Source: Streptomyces sp. AC550_RSS872
GTDB taxonomy: Bacteria; Actinomycetota; Actinomycetes; Streptomycetales; Streptomycetaceae
DNA: 64,000 nt
Assembly (NCBI RefSeq): GCF_019049285.1
Contig: NZ_JAGMUL010000029.1
Span: 45,579 to 109,578, forward strand
Direction of reading: 5' to 3'
Shown: positions 9,008 through 19,199 of the stretch, in pieces
Position numbering within the stretch: position 1 is the stretch's first letter
Layout of the letters: every line of letters begins with the position of its first letter
The notes under the pieces: generated by a model
Told to the model about the DNA's origin: nothing
The model's database searches: none
The model's input: the letters and a program-made list of their open reading frames with translations, nothing else
Position numbers and translations under genes: made by a program

Positions 9008-9916
9008 CTATCGTCCGAGTTTGTACGGTGCCGGGCGGGAGCCGGGGCCGAGCCTGGCCATGGCGCGCAGGATGTGTTTGGGCGGGAGTTGCCAGCGCAG
9101 ACGTGCGGGAACACAGCGCAGCAGGGTGCCTGTGGCACGCAACTGGCGGGTGACGGTGGCGGGTTTCGGGGCCGGTCTGCCGTACAGCTCGTGGGCGTAC
9201 GGCGGCAGTGCGGCGTATGCCAGGTGCGCCACGCGCCGCCAGAGCACCTCGCGCGCCGGGACGAGCAGGGGGTGCGTCGGTGGGCGGAGCAGGAAGTCGT
9301 CCACCGCGCGTGCCTCGGGTCCGCAGGCGAGCTCGGGGCGCACCTTCTCGAAGTACGCCGCCATCTCGTCCTGGTTCGCCGGTACGGCGTCCGGATCCAG
9401 GCCCACCAGGCGGGCGCTGACCCGGTGTTCGCCGATGTAGCGGTCGGCCTGCGCGTCGGTGAGACGGAAGCCGGAGCGGCGTGCGACCTGAAGGTAGGAG
9501 TCGATCTCGGCGCAGTGCACCCACAGCAGCAGTTCGGGTTCGTCGACGCCGTAACGCTCCCCGGTGTCCGGGTCGGTGGCGCTCAGCATGCTGTGGATCT
9601 TCCGCACGCGCGCGCCCGCCTTCTCGGCGGCCTCGGTGGTGCCGTACGAGATCGTCCCCACGAAGTCGGCGGTGCGCAGGAGGCGGCCCCAGGCGTCGTG
9701 CCGGAAGTCGCTGTTCTGCGTGACGCCGCGTACGGCACGCGGATGGAGGGCCTGGAAGTAGAGCGCTCGGATTCCGGCGACCCACATCATGGGGTCGCCG
9801 TGCATCTGCCAGGTCACGGAGTGCGGGGTGAACAGCCCGGGATCGCCCATGCCCGCAGGTGTGACCACAGCTGCCAGGTGTCTCTTCAGCATTGGTTTGA
9901 CCTGCGCTTTTGCCAA
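9008..9916 (-). CDS. oxygenase MpaB-family protein (DUF2236)
   Basis: This 302-residue helical protein belongs to the DUF2236/MpaB (latex-clearing-protein-like) family. Recognisable phrases are SVTWQMHGDPMMWVAGIRALYFQALHP near the N-terminus, TISYGTTEAAEKAGARVRKIH, and LLLWVHCAEIDSYL in the middle. Members carry a heme b and oxidise diverse lipids or mycotoxins; the substrate here is unknown. Met1 or Met9 (MLKRHLAAV) could be the start. It sits alone after the kinase gene with a 61-bp gap and has no pathway context. Confidence 0.88.
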   Translation of the reverse strand: MAKAQVKPMLKRHLAAVVTPAGMGDPGLFTPHSVTWQMHGDPMMWVAGIRALYFQALHPRAVRGVTQNSDFRHDAWGRLLRTADFVGTISYGTTEAAEKAGARVRKIHSMLSATDPDTGERYGVDEPELLLWVHCAEIDSYLQVARRSGFRLTDAQADRYIGEHRVSARLVGLDPDAVPANQDEMAAYFEKVRPELACGPEARAVDDFLLRPPTHPLLVPAREVLWRRVAHLAYAALPPYAHELYGRPAPKPATVTRQLRATGTLLRCVPARLRWQLPPKHILRAMARLGPGSRPAPYKLGR

Positions 9917-10200
9917 GCATCCTCAGTAGCACGGGGAGCAGCCTGCCGAGGGTTCCTGGCACATTGGTACAGATCCATGGCCGCCTCCTTCGGTAACCCG
10001 CAAGCGCACATCCCCAACCACGACGTCACCCCGGTTCCTTCCCAGAGTGCCGCTGGATGATTCCCTTGAGACCGTGCCCTCGGACCGACGCAGCCGCTGA
10101 GGTGAGCTGACTCAGCTCGTTACGTCTCCTTGAGACCTCAAGGGCCCGTTGTACTGACCGCTGGCCACGTCGCTCGCGCCCCGAGGCGATGAGACGCGTT
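9917..10200. other. intergenic stretch without recognisable gene
   Basis: I see no convincing gene in these 284 bp. The region lies upstream of the MpaB-type gene and could contain its promoter, but no clear -35/-10 pair can be assigned. It marks the transition from the ordinary chromosomal block to the mosaic zone. Confidence 0.5.
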
Positions 10201-10234
10201 ACGAAGATCCAAGGTCCCTTAAGTTGATCTTCGT
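10201..10234. repeat. 9-bp inverted repeat (ACGAAGATC / GATCTTCGT)
   Basis: The perfect arms ACGAAGATC and GATCTTCGT are separated by 16 nt. The repeat lies just before the recombinase-associated remnants. It could be a recombinase arm site, an operator or a hairpin. No T-run follows, so it is not a good intrinsic terminator. Confidence 0.4.
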
Positions 10235-10239
10235 TACCA

Positions 10240-10425
10240 TCCGATCCTGTCGAGGCCGAGGCGCTGAAGGTTCGACTCGACGATCTGCACCGGGCGAAGA
10301 TCCGGCTCGCTGACGAGGTGCTCGTTGTGAATGTGCGCCTGAGTTCCCCGTCGCGCCGCTCCCCGCGGGCGGTGCCCCCGGTCCTGCGGAGTGCGTCGAC
10401 GGCCCTCCGTCCCCCTCAAGGGTGA
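10240..10425 (+). pseudogene. remnant of a recombinase-associated coiled-coil protein
   Basis: An open stretch of 61 codons reads EALKVRLDDLHRAKIRLADE and continues to an Arg/Pro-rich end. The heptad-like helical part resembles the C-terminus of small DNA-binding proteins that accompany Tn554/XerD-type tyrosine recombinases (DUF6262-like). The N-terminus is missing. The assignment rests on helix character and position just upstream of a recombinase, so it is tentative. Confidence 0.35.
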
Positions 10426-10601
10426 ACAGCGAGGAAGTCTCAGAATTCATGAGCTTCTATCCGGCAGCCTGAGATTCCGCTCGGTATGGCGAAGTTGAGA
10501 GGGCGGGATGTCGCTCGCTGTCGTTGCACCAATCCGATCTCGACCGCTGTTGGAGTCGCCGCAGAACATAGCGGACTTTCGAGCAGGACCTGCTGTCTGA
10601 G

Positions 10602-11526
10602 TTGGTGCTCGCCTGGGCTGCGGCCGGGATCGCCGACGAGACGATCTCCGGCGACGTTGATGCGCTGATGGAGGTGCGCGGCTGGTGTGGCCGTCCGCTC
10701 TGGGAGCTGATCCCTACTGACCTCGACCGGTTCTTCGGCGAGGACCAGCGACGGCTGGCCACGCTGACGAAGGTCCGCAAGGCGCAGTCCCTGGCGACGT
10801 ACTTCGAGTTCCTGGAGGTGCGGCATCAGGCCGATATCCACGCTGCGACTGGCGTGCTGGTGCAGTGCCCGGTCGATGAGATCAATCGCCCACGAGGCAA
10901 GACCAACTTGCGGGTGCGGATCCCGCCGCCGGCCGCGGACGTCGATCGGCTCTTCGCCGGATGGCGCGACGATCTACATTCGGCTCGGAAGTACGCGCCG
11001 TGTTTCCGTAATTACACCGCATGCCGCCTGGCCAGCCTCATTGGCCTGCGGGTCTCGGAACTGTGCCTGCTCGAAGTCCACGACATCCGCTGGGACCTGG
11101 GCACCTTCGGCAAGGTGCTGCTGCGCGGCAAGGGCAGCCGCGGTCAGAAGAAGGAGCGCCTGGTCCCGCTCATCAACGGTTCTCGTGAACTCCTCGAATG
11201 GTGGCTCCAGGGCCCGCGGTGGGAGTTCGACGGGCACCTCGATGAGCCCGGTGCACCGCTGTTTCCCTCCGAGCGCCGCGATCCCGGTGGCCGCTGCCAG
11301 CGCGTGAGCACCAGCGCGATTCGGCGCGATGGTGGAGGCAGTGGAGCGCCACCTGCCTCGCTGGTCCGGCCGTGCTGCTCCGCACGCGCTCCGGCGCTTC
11401 GCCGCGTCCGATCTGTACGCACAGGGCATGAACGTCGTCGCTATCCAGAAGCTGCTCGGTCATCGCTGGATCAACACCACGATGATCTACGTGCACGTCA
11501 ACAAGACCCACATCGAGAACGCCTGA
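10602..11526 (+). pseudogene. tyrosine-type site-specific recombinase, frameshifted
   Basis: Frame one from 10602 (TTG, or a little upstream) encodes an N-terminal core-binding domain and the start of the catalytic domain, with the first active-site Arg in LASLIGLRVSELCLLE. Near 11326 the frame breaks. The C-terminus continues in the next frame from 11329, with the box-II motif HALRRFAASDLYAQG, LLGHRWINTT and the nucleophile Tyr in MIYVHV. Loss of 2 bp from a CG run (CGGCGC-G-ATG) explains the shift. The enzyme should be inactive unless the frameshift is programmed or is a sequence error. An XRE gene and a truncated third ORF follow, as in intact streptomycete recombinase trios. Confidence 0.8.
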
Positions 11527-11586
11527 ACTCCCGCCAGCCAGCGGCCCGCGTCTCGCTTCACCGGATAGCCCAGGACAGGAGCCGTC

Positions 11587-11907
11587 ATGAAGTGGAACCT
11601 GCGGCTGGCCGCCGCGCAGCGCGACATCTGGGAATCCTCGCAGCTGCACTCGATGCTCGCCGACGCGGGCCTGACGATCAGCGCGGGGAAGATGTCCAAT
11701 CTGTGGTCCGGGCAGCCGGTCACCATCCGTCTGGACGACCTCGACATCATCTGCGAGGTCCTGGGCTGCCAACCCAACGACCTTCTGGCCCCGGAGCCCG
11801 AGAAGGCCCTCGCTCGGCGTCCCGCAAGCACTTCCGCCCCGGCGGCGGTCGCGGGCGAGCACCCTAGGATCGAACGTCGGGCCGGTCGGCCGGAACCACC
11901 GCTGTGA
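11587..11907 (+). CDS. XRE-type helix-turn-helix protein (recombinase partner)
   Basis: This 106-residue protein has an XRE-like HTH in its first 65 residues: a MKWNLRLAAAQRDIW helix, a LTISAGKMSNLWSG recognition region, and RLDDLDIICEVLGCQPNDLL, the classic final helix ending in DLL. The Ala/Pro-rich tail is disordered. It lies 60 bp after the recombinase remnant and its TGA overlaps the GTG of the next ORF (GTGA), so the trio was an operon. It probably regulated or assisted recombination and may be orphaned now. Confidence 0.8.
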   Translation: MKWNLRLAAAQRDIWESSQLHSMLADAGLTISAGKMSNLWSGQPVTIRLDDLDIICEVLGCQPNDLLAPEPEKALARRPASTSAPAAVAGEHPRIERRAGRPEPPL

Positions 11908-11987
11908 ACCTGCGGCCCCGGCCGTGCAAGCAGTGCGGCGACAAGGTCGCGGACTGGCCGGACCGCGCGGTTGCTCGCAGGACCTGA
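11904..11987 (+). pseudogene. beheaded third gene of the recombinase trio (27 codons left)
   Basis: Starting at the GTG that overlaps the XRE stop, the frame encodes a short Cys-containing start (PCKQCGDKV, a CxxC knuckle) and stops after 27 codons at 11985-11987. In comparable trios the third member is a long protein beginning with such a CxxC motif. This one has been cut off by a deletion or frameshift, and the next 150 bp contain no continuation I can identify. Confidence 0.5.
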
Positions 11988-12145
11988 CCGTCTTGCGGTG
12001 GCTTCGGCCGCCGCCCACCCCGCACCCCCTGCGCAGGCATCCCGTGGACACACGGACGCACTCCAACGATGCAGCGCTGGCACAACCTGATGAACCCTCA
12101 CATCCACGACTTGGCAGCGGGCTCAGCCCGTTGTGCGTCGGATCG

Positions 12146-13381
12146 CTACGCCCGGGCGGGGTCGGCCGCTGACTCCTCGGCCGACGACAACTCCCGGCGC
12201 CGGAAAGTGCCCGCGGCCAGAGTCAACGGGGCGATCAACAACACGAGCACCGCGACAGCGCCGAGCGCGACCGGCAGGCTGGTCAGCTCGGCGATGCCGC
12301 CCACCATCGGAGGGCCTAGCAAGAACCCGCTGTAGGCAATGGTGGTCGCGAACGCGACCTCGCGCTCACCACCGCCCCCATCGGCCCGTCGCCCGGCCGC
12401 GCCACTCAACTCCATGACGACGGGAGACGCGTACGCCAAACCGACACCAGCGACAGCGAAGCCGGCGAAGGTGAGAGCCGGCGACGGCGCCATGACCGCG
12501 GTGACCAGCCCCAGCCCACCGATCACCGCACCCCCGATGAGCATCCGTGGTGCGCCCCAACGACGCTGAATCGCCTCACCGCACAAGCGGGTGCACGCCA
12601 TCGTGATCGAGAAGAACGAGTAGATCAGAGCGCCGGTCGCCTCACTGAGACCGCGTTCCTGCACCCCGAACAGCGCCGACCAGTCCGCGGTCGCTCCTTC
12701 GGCTATCGAGGCGCACAGTGCCACGCCGCCGAGCAGCCAAAGCACCGGTCGCCTGGACGGCGCCAACCCGGCGTGCCCGCTCTTTGCGGGCACCCTGAGG
12801 AGTTCCTCGACGGGAATCCAGCGGGCGATACCGACGGTGACGCCGCCGCAGATCACAGCGACGATGACGAAATGGCGGCTCGGCGCCAGTCCCTGTGCGG
12901 CCGCGACCGCGGCGCCGACCGAACCAGCCAGCGTGCCGAAACTGAAGGCCGCGTGGAACAACGGCATGATCGCCCGGCCGGTCCGCCGGGTCGCTGTCAC
13001 GCCGGCCACGTTCATCGCCACGTCCATCACGCCGACCATCGCGCCGAGTGCGATCAGCAGCAGGCCGAGCGTCGCGGGCGACCTCGCAAGTCCCAGAGCC
13101 GGAAGCATTGCGGACCCGGCAACGCCGGACACCGTCATCGCGACGCGAGCGCCGAACGCCGCGCACAGCCGACCGGCGAGAAGCGAAGCGGCGATCATAC
13201 CTACGCTGGCACCGAGCAGGGACAGCCCCAGCGCACCCTCGTCCGCACCGATCTGCGCGGCCAGCGCCGGCACCCGAGGGGCCCACGAGCCAAGCAGTGC
13301 GCCGTTGAGGACGAACGCACCGAGTACGGCGACGATTCCCGGGTTCCGCCCGCCGGCTCGGTCCGGATGGGTTCCAGTCAT
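12146..13381 (-). CDS. MFS transporter
   Basis: This 411-residue protein has about 12 hydrophobic segments and belongs to the Major Facilitator Superfamily. The loop after TM2 reads GRLCAAFGAR, and the second half starts near RPVLWLLGGVALCASIAE. The pattern resembles proton-driven drug or sugar exporters of the YbjJ type (fucose-permease-like). The ATG at 13379-13381 is preferred over the longer open frame because the family N-terminus (GIVAVLGAFVLNGALLGSWAPRV) follows directly. It is divergent from the aminotransferase gene across 256 bp, which suggests a shared regulatory region and possibly export of a product of that enzyme. Confidence 0.85.
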   Translation of the reverse strand: MTGTHPDRAGGRNPGIVAVLGAFVLNGALLGSWAPRVPALAAQIGADEGALGLSLLGASVGMIAASLLAGRLCAAFGARVAMTVSGVAGSAMLPALGLARSPATLGLLLIALGAMVGVMDVAMNVAGVTATRRTGRAIMPLFHAAFSFGTLAGSVGAAVAAAQGLAPSRHFVIVAVICGGVTVGIARWIPVEELLRVPAKSGHAGLAPSRRPVLWLLGGVALCASIAEGATADWSALFGVQERGLSEATGALIYSFFSITMACTRLCGEAIQRRWGAPRMLIGGAVIGGLGLVTAVMAPSPALTFAGFAVAGVGLAYASPVVMELSGAAGRRADGGGGEREVAFATTIAYSGFLLGPPMVGGIAELTSLPVALGAVAVLVLLIAPLTLAAGTFRRRELSSAEESAADPARA

Positions 13382-13637
13382 TGTCAACTCCGTCCCGGCC
13401 CGTTCCTCGTCGAGCCATGATCGGCCCGGCACCGTGGCACACCTGCGGAGATCTGAGTGGATCACGCCGATGGAACCGAGCGTATGTGCGCCGGAACACC
13501 CGTCAACCTCGTCGACAAGTTCGCGCCAAGAAGATGGCCGATTCATCAAGTACGCGCAGAACCAGCCGACACCCCGTCAAAATCTTTACAAGAAACGAGG
13601 AGATGTCGCCCCCAACGGATCCCTCCGAGGAGTAGCA
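13382..13637. promoter_or_regulatory. divergent intergenic region between MFS and aminotransferase genes
   Basis: This 256-bp region is more AT-rich than its surroundings and separates two divergent genes, so it should hold both promoters. A strong ribosome binding site, GAGGAG, lies 6 nt before the aminotransferase ATG. No operator palindrome stands out. Confidence 0.45.
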
Positions 13638-14882
13638 ATGGTCGAGCGAAACCAGCCCCTGGATCTGACCGAATCCCGACTGTTACTCGAAAGGGCAGTT
13701 CGCGTCGACGCCACCCAGGCCTACTCCGGCTATGTACTCGACCGCGACCGCCTGGTGGACGGTGAATACCCGCTGTACGGAGAGCGAGCATCCGGTGCGT
13801 ACGTATGGGATGTCGACGGGAATCGGTATCTGGACTTCATTCTGGCCTACGGCACCATCATCCTCGGACACGCCGATCCGGTGGTGTCCGAGGCGGTCAT
13901 CCGCGAGATCCGCGACGGGTTCGCCATAACCCTCCGAAAGAAAGTCCAGGTGGAACTCGCCGAGTTGCTCATCTCGGTGGTACCGCACGCCGATCGTGTG
14001 TTCCTGCTCAAGAGCGGCTCGGACGCCACGAGCGCGGCGGTGCGGCTGAGCCGAGCGCACACCGGACGCGAGCGGGTGATTCGCTGGGGATACAACGGCT
14101 GGCACGACTGGTGCGCAAACCGTCCGGCGGGCGTGCCCCAGTCCGCCCAGCAGACGGTCAGCACGTTCAAGTACAACGACCTGGCCAGTCTGGAGCAGGA
14201 ATTCCGCCGCTATCCCGGCGAGGTCGCCTGCCTGCTGATGATGCCGTTCGAGGAGGAACCCCCTTCCGACGGCTTTCTCGCCGCGGCCGCCGATCTGGCT
14301 CGGCAACACGGCACCCTGTTCGTGCTCGACGAGATGCGCTCTGGTTTCCGGGTCTCGCTGGGCGGCGCGCAAGAGCGGTACGGGGTACAGGCGGACATCG
14401 TGACCTTCAGCAAAGCGATGGCCAACGGATATCCCATATCGGCGGTCGTGGGTCGCGAGGAAGTCATGCGCGCCGTTGGCGAAGTGCACATCGGGTCGAC
14501 CTTCCACGTGAACGGTGCGGAAATGGCCGGTGCCGTCGCGACGATCACTCAACTTCGTGATTCCGACGCGTTGAAACGTATCGAGGAGTTGGGTGCGATC
14601 TTGCAGCGCGGCCTGGCCGAGCAGATTGCCCGATCCGCACTCGACGCCCAAGTGCTGGGAGTGCCGCAAATGCCCTTCATGCGTTTTCGGTACACCGACG
14701 ACGCTGCGCAACGAAGGATTCAGGACGCCTTCTACACCGAAACCACACGTTGTGGGGTCTTGTTCCACCCCAACCACCACTGGTACATCAGTGCCGCGAT
14801 GACCCATGACGACATCGATGCCGCTCTCGACGCCACCGCACAAGGATTCCGGGCGGCGGAGATCGCCGCAAGCCGCGATTGA
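13638..14882 (+). CDS. class III PLP aminotransferase / glutamate-1-semialdehyde aminomutase-like
   Basis: This 414-residue PLP enzyme is of the class III fold and closest in pattern to glutamate-1-semialdehyde 2,1-aminomutases. Evidence includes SGSDATSAAVRLSRAHTGR (phosphate site), the cofactor Asp in LFVLDEMRSGFR, and the Schiff-base Lys in VTFSKAMANGYPISAV. ATG 13638 has a good GAGGAG site. It cannot be the heme-pathway enzyme by context: it is isolated, next to an exporter and near a 2OG oxygenase. A secondary-metabolite role such as aminating a sugar-like or polyketide aldehyde is plausible but unproven. Confidence 0.85.
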   Translation: MVERNQPLDLTESRLLLERAVRVDATQAYSGYVLDRDRLVDGEYPLYGERASGAYVWDVDGNRYLDFILAYGTIILGHADPVVSEAVIREIRDGFAITLRKKVQVELAELLISVVPHADRVFLLKSGSDATSAAVRLSRAHTGRERVIRWGYNGWHDWCANRPAGVPQSAQQTVSTFKYNDLASLEQEFRRYPGEVACLLMMPFEEEPPSDGFLAAAADLARQHGTLFVLDEMRSGFRVSLGGAQERYGVQADIVTFSKAMANGYPISAVVGREEVMRAVGEVHIGSTFHVNGAEMAGAVATITQLRDSDALKRIEELGAILQRGLAEQIARSALDAQVLGVPQMPFMRFRYTDDAAQRRIQDAFYTETTRCGVLFHPNHHWYISAAMTHDDIDAALDATAQGFRAAEIAASRD

Positions 14883-15609
<727 letters not shown>

Positions 15610-16422
15610 ATGCAGCTTGAGACCACATGGAACCTCGCCACCTACGACATATCGGACGGCACTGTCCTGGGACTCGAACCACTTCGCTGGCTCAGCGTGG
15701 GCAAGATCGCGGTCGTGTGCTTACGCGGGCTGCTAGAGGCTGGGGAGTTGGACGCAGCCCGCCGACAGGCCCATGAACTACTGGGCCGCACCTCGGCCGT
15801 GAACCACACCAACGGTTCCCAGACCACCGTCGGCCCTTCCCTGACCGCCCACCTCCACGATCCGCACACGTACTTCGACATCGCCACCCGCGCCAACGAG
15901 CGCATGGCCCGTGCAGGTTTCGACCTACCGGCCCGCGTCCGCGCCGCGCTGTGCCGGACATTCGGGCTCGCCGCCCTGGAACCGGCGAGCGGGCCCGACG
16001 GCCGACCGTACGGCGAGGCTGTCATCCGGCTGCACACCGACGGCGTGCGAAACCCCCTGCACAACGACCACATCGCCCGCGACGCGACGGGCACGGCCTG
16101 GACCGTGGCCGACGTGGTGGGCCAACTCAGCTGCGTCGTCTCCCTCCAGGAGTGCGACTGGGGCGGCGAACTGGTCACCTACCGGAAACCGTGGGAACCG
16201 GGCGACGAGCGGTGGAAGGTCCCGGGCGGTCCGGGCTACCACAGCGAGGTCGTCGCCACCGCCCCGCGGCAAGTCTTCCAGCCGCAGACACAAGACGTCT
16301 ATCTCATCAATCCGACCTACTACCACGAGATCGAAAAGCCTCACGGTCCCACGCGAACCACGCTGGGCTTCTTCATCGGCTTCACGGACGACACCCTTCA
16401 CCGCGCCGTGGCGTGGGGATGA
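15610..16422 (+). CDS. 2-oxoglutarate/Fe(II)-dependent oxygenase-like protein
   Basis: This 270-residue protein has the double-stranded beta-helix signatures of 2OG-Fe(II) oxygenases. There is an HxD pair at H151-N-D153 in NPLHNDHIARD, a distal His in NPTYYHEIEKPHG, and an Arg about 10 residues later (PTRTTLGFFIGF) for 2OG binding. The WGGELVTYRKPW segment is the usual beta-strand between them. The ATG follows AGGAG by 7 nt. It stands alone between the repeat region and an IS481 relic, so its substrate and pathway are not inferable. A link to the aminotransferase 0.7 kb upstream is possible. Confidence 0.75.
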   Translation: MQLETTWNLATYDISDGTVLGLEPLRWLSVGKIAVVCLRGLLEAGELDAARRQAHELLGRTSAVNHTNGSQTTVGPSLTAHLHDPHTYFDIATRANERMARAGFDLPARVRAALCRTFGLAALEPASGPDGRPYGEAVIRLHTDGVRNPLHNDHIARDATGTAWTVADVVGQLSCVVSLQECDWGGELVTYRKPWEPGDERWKVPGGPGYHSEVVATAPRQVFQPQTQDVYLINPTYYHEIEKPHGPTRTTLGFFIGFTDDTLHRAVAWG

Positions 16423-16602
16423 CGTGGGGCACACTTCGGCCCTGGTATTTTCCGGTGGCGCGATGGCGCCCCCCACAGCGTCCTCGAGCAGGGTCATCGC
16501 CAACGACAGGCCGATCGAGCTTCCCGACCGAGCCGGGATACCGCTTGCCCATGGCGCTCCCGTCCTTGCGGCAGCTGTTCGCGGACGGTCAGGCTGGCCT
16601 AG

Positions 16603-16644
16603 TACTGCAACGGTGCATGTCGTGACTGCTGGCCAGGACGGTCA
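16603..16644. repeat. copy 1 of a ~42-bp repeat starting TAGTACTGCAACGGTG
   Basis: This stretch matches 48414-48455 at most positions: identical TAGTACTGCAACGGTG, then a few mismatches, then CGTGACTG and TGGCCAGG. The copy here directly abuts the IS481 relic and the other abuts the IS630 element. It is probably the end of an insertion sequence. Confidence 0.6.
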
Positions 16645-17027
16645 TTGGTCTGGTCACCTGCGTCGGCTTCCTGCGCCGGGCCGCAGCCTTCTTCGCCACG
16701 TCCGGCATCGACCGCATCAAGCCGGTGATGACCGACAACGCCCGGCCCTACCGCAAGAGCTTCGCCTGGCAACAGGCCCTGGCGACCCCGGCGCGGCCGG
16801 CGAACTCACCCCCGCCTACCGGCCACAGACCGACGGCAAAGTCGAACGCTTCAACCGCACCCTGCTCGACGAATGGGCCTACCAACGGCCCTACACAAGC
16901 AACACTGAACCCACCGACGCCCTGACAGACTTCCTGCACACCTACAACCACCACCGCTGCCACACCCGTACTCGGCGGCCGGCCACCCATCACCCGCGTC
17001 AACAACCCTGCGGGGCAATACACCTAG
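16641..17027 (+). pseudogene. IS481-family transposase, C-terminal remnant with frameshifts
   Basis: The piece reads in three successive frames. First comes a DDE-core segment GIDRIKPVMTDNARPYRKSF, where the Asp is the second catalytic residue of IS481 enzymes. Next is AYRPQTDGKVERFNRTLLDE with the catalytic Glu, and finally PPITRVNNPAGQYT and a stop. At least two frameshifts separate them and the N-terminal half is missing, so it is dead. Confidence 0.8.
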
Positions 17028-17111
17028 GGCCTGTCTGATGTCGTGATCAATCTTGCCGATCCGGGTCCGTGGGGCAGGCGGAACTGGTAGGAAGACGCTT
17101 GTGACGCGCGG

Positions 17112-18060
17112 CAACTAACCGATGAGCAGTGGAAGTTGACCGAGCCGTTGCTGCCGATAGGCGAGTACGGCCCCGTACCCCGAGCGGCTCAGGGATCAGT
17201 TCGAGGTAGTGATCTGGCGGTTCAGGACAGGCGCGCAGTGGCGTGTGATTCGGGTGAGTTCGGGGGCCCTGGCCGACCGTCTACGGGCGCTTCCGGGTCT
17301 GGCACAACGCCGGTGTCTTCTCCGCCCTGCTGGAGGGCCTGATCGCCGAAGCCGCCCGCCGGGGCGAGACAGACTTATCTCTGGTCAGCGCGGACTCCAC
17401 GACGGGCCGTGCTCACCGCGACGCCGCCGGGATGATCGTCGGCAAAGACGTCATGGAGGCTCTCGAGTAAGCCGCCGAGCAGGAACAGGCCCGGCAAAAA
17501 AAAGGGGTGACGAGGCGGAACAGAACGGTCAGGACGGCGAGGGTGAGCCCGAGCGGGCCGAACGCCGACGCGTCCGCCGCCGACGCAGGATCCGGCTGAA
17601 GCAAGCCCTGCCCGTAAGCTCCTGCGGCGATCCGACCAGCAAGATTCACCTCGCTGCCGACCGCAAGCGCCGCCCTCTGTCGTTCGTCCTGACAGCCGGG
17701 CAGGCCGCAGACGGCCCTCAGTTCGTTCACGTCCTGAAGAAGATCCGCGTCCGTCTACCGGTCGGCCGGCCCCGCACCCGTCCGGACGGGGTCGCCGCAC
17801 GACAAGGCCTACTCCTCCCGCGCCAATCGCTCCCACCTGCGAAAACGTCGCATCCGAGCGATCACCCCGGAGAAGAAGGACCAGGCCGCCAACTGCAAGA
17901 AGAAGGGCAGCCGGGCGGCTGTCCCGTCACCTTCGATGCCGATCTCTACCGTGACCGCAACACCGTCAAGCGACTGATCAACCGGCTGAAGGACTGGCGC
18001 GACATGGCCACCCGCTTCGACAAGAAGGACATGCCGGCCCTGTCTCCGGGGGGTGCCCCT
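17112..18060 (+). pseudogene. IS5-family transposase remnant, multiply frameshifted
   Basis: Recognisable IS5 (DDE_Tnp_1) pieces appear in order but in different frames: TDEQWKLTEPLLP, then QFEVVIWRFRTGAQWR, then GVFSALLEGLIAEAARRGE, LSLVSADSTTGRAHRDAAG with a catalytic Asp, SKIHLAADRKRRPLSFVLT, and RDRNTVKRLINRLKDWR with the Glu-region helix. A stop at 17468-17470 and a run of A residues near 17497 interrupt it. It ends abruptly against the IS110 fragment. Confidence 0.8.
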
Positions 18061-18070
18061 ATGCCCTTCG

Positions 18071-18736
18071 TCAAGCGAGTCGGGGGCTCCTCGGTTCGTG
18101 GAAGGTTCCGTCGCGGAGCATGGCGAACAGGACGCTGATGCGGTGGCGGGCGAGGCGGAGGAGGGCCTGGGTGTGGGTTTTGCCGCGGGCTCGGCAGCGG
18201 TCGTAGTAGGTCCGGGAGGCGGGATCGTGGAGGGCTGCGAATGCGGAGAGGAACATCGCTCGTTTCAGCTGCCGGTTGCCGCCTCTGGGGGGGGCGTGCT
18301 CGCCATGGATTGACGTGCCGGACTCCCGGGTTGCCGGGGCGAGGCCGGCGTAGGAGGCCAGGTGGGCGGCGGTGGGAAAGCTGCTGCCGTCGCCGACGGT
18401 GGCCAGGAGGACTGCGGCGGTCCTGACTCCGATGCCGGGCATCGAGGTCAGGACCTGGGAAAGAGGGTGGGCCTCCAGCAGTGCCTCGATCCGGGTTTCC
18501 AGGGCCCGGCGTTGTTCGTGAACGGCGGCCGGCGACTTCGCCAGCGACGGGACGATCACGTCGAGGGTGCCGGTGCCCGGGACGACGACGGTCTGCTCGT
18601 CGAGTGCGGTGAAGATGTCGTCGACCAGCCGCTCGGCCATGCGCGGCGCTCGGGGCCGGACGACCTCGACCAGCTTGCGGCGGCCCGCTTTGCGGAGTGC
18701 TTGCGGGGATCTGTAGCGCTCGAGGAGCCAGGTCAC
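18071..18736 (-). pseudogene. IS110-family transposase, C-terminal half
   Basis: This 221-residue open frame holds only the C-terminal Transposase_20 domain of IS110 enzymes: LTSMPGIGVRTAAVLLATVG, ASYAGLAPATRESGT and RGNRQLKRAMFLSAFAAL-like phrases. The N-terminal RuvC-like DEDD catalytic domain is absent, so it cannot transpose. Its cut-off edge near 18736 lies about 40 bp from where a short-chain dehydrogenase gene is also truncated, which suggests that both were lost in one deletion. Confidence 0.85.
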
Positions 18737-18773
18737 TGCCGGATGGTCCAGGCGCGGGCCGAGGACGCGCCCC

Positions 18774-19193
18774 TACGCCATGTCGAAGGCCGGCGTCGAG
18801 CAGTTCGGCCGCGCCCTGCGCGCCGAACTCGGCATCCACGGCGCCAGCGCCGGGGTGCTCTACCCCGGCTGGGTCCACACGCCCATCGCTGGAGCAGCCT
18901 TCGGAAGCAACGACACCACCACCCGCATGCGCGAGATCGCCTTCCCGTCCCTGCTCGGCAAGGCCATCGCCCCCACGCGCGTCGCGGACGCCGTCGTCCG
19001 CGGCATCGAGAACCGCTCGGCCCGTGTCATGGTCCCCCGCAGGTGGGTACCGTTTTCGGCCCTGCGCGGCGTCCTTAACCCCGTCACCGATCTCATCGCC
19101 GAACGCCACCCCGAACTGCGCCGACTCCTGCGCCGACTCGAGGAATCCGCCGGCCCCACAGGCAAGTCCCCGCAGACCGACTCACCTAGGTAG
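18774..19193 (+). pseudogene. short-chain dehydrogenase, N-terminally truncated
   Basis: The frame starts in the middle of an SDR active site, YAMSK, which supplies the Tyr and Lys of YxxxK. It continues with the C-terminal half: GVLYPGWVHTPIAG, then VVRGIENRSARVMVPRRW. The N-terminal Rossmann half with the TGxxxGxG motif is missing, replaced by the IS110 fragment. The ATG at 18780 would give 137 residues, but no cofactor site remains. The C-terminal pattern is paralogous to the intact SDR that follows 6 bp later. Confidence 0.8.
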
Positions 19194-19199
19194 GCTGTC

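Noticed and set aside
10000..12000. tRNA gene or tRNA-type attachment site next to the recombinase
   Set aside because: No cloverleaf with a TTCRANYC loop and acceptor stem could be found by eye in this stretch.
13638..14882. Housekeeping HemL (heme biosynthesis)
   Set aside because: There are no heme genes around it, the neighbour is an exporter, and the sequence differs from HemL at several motif positions. A secondary role is more likely.
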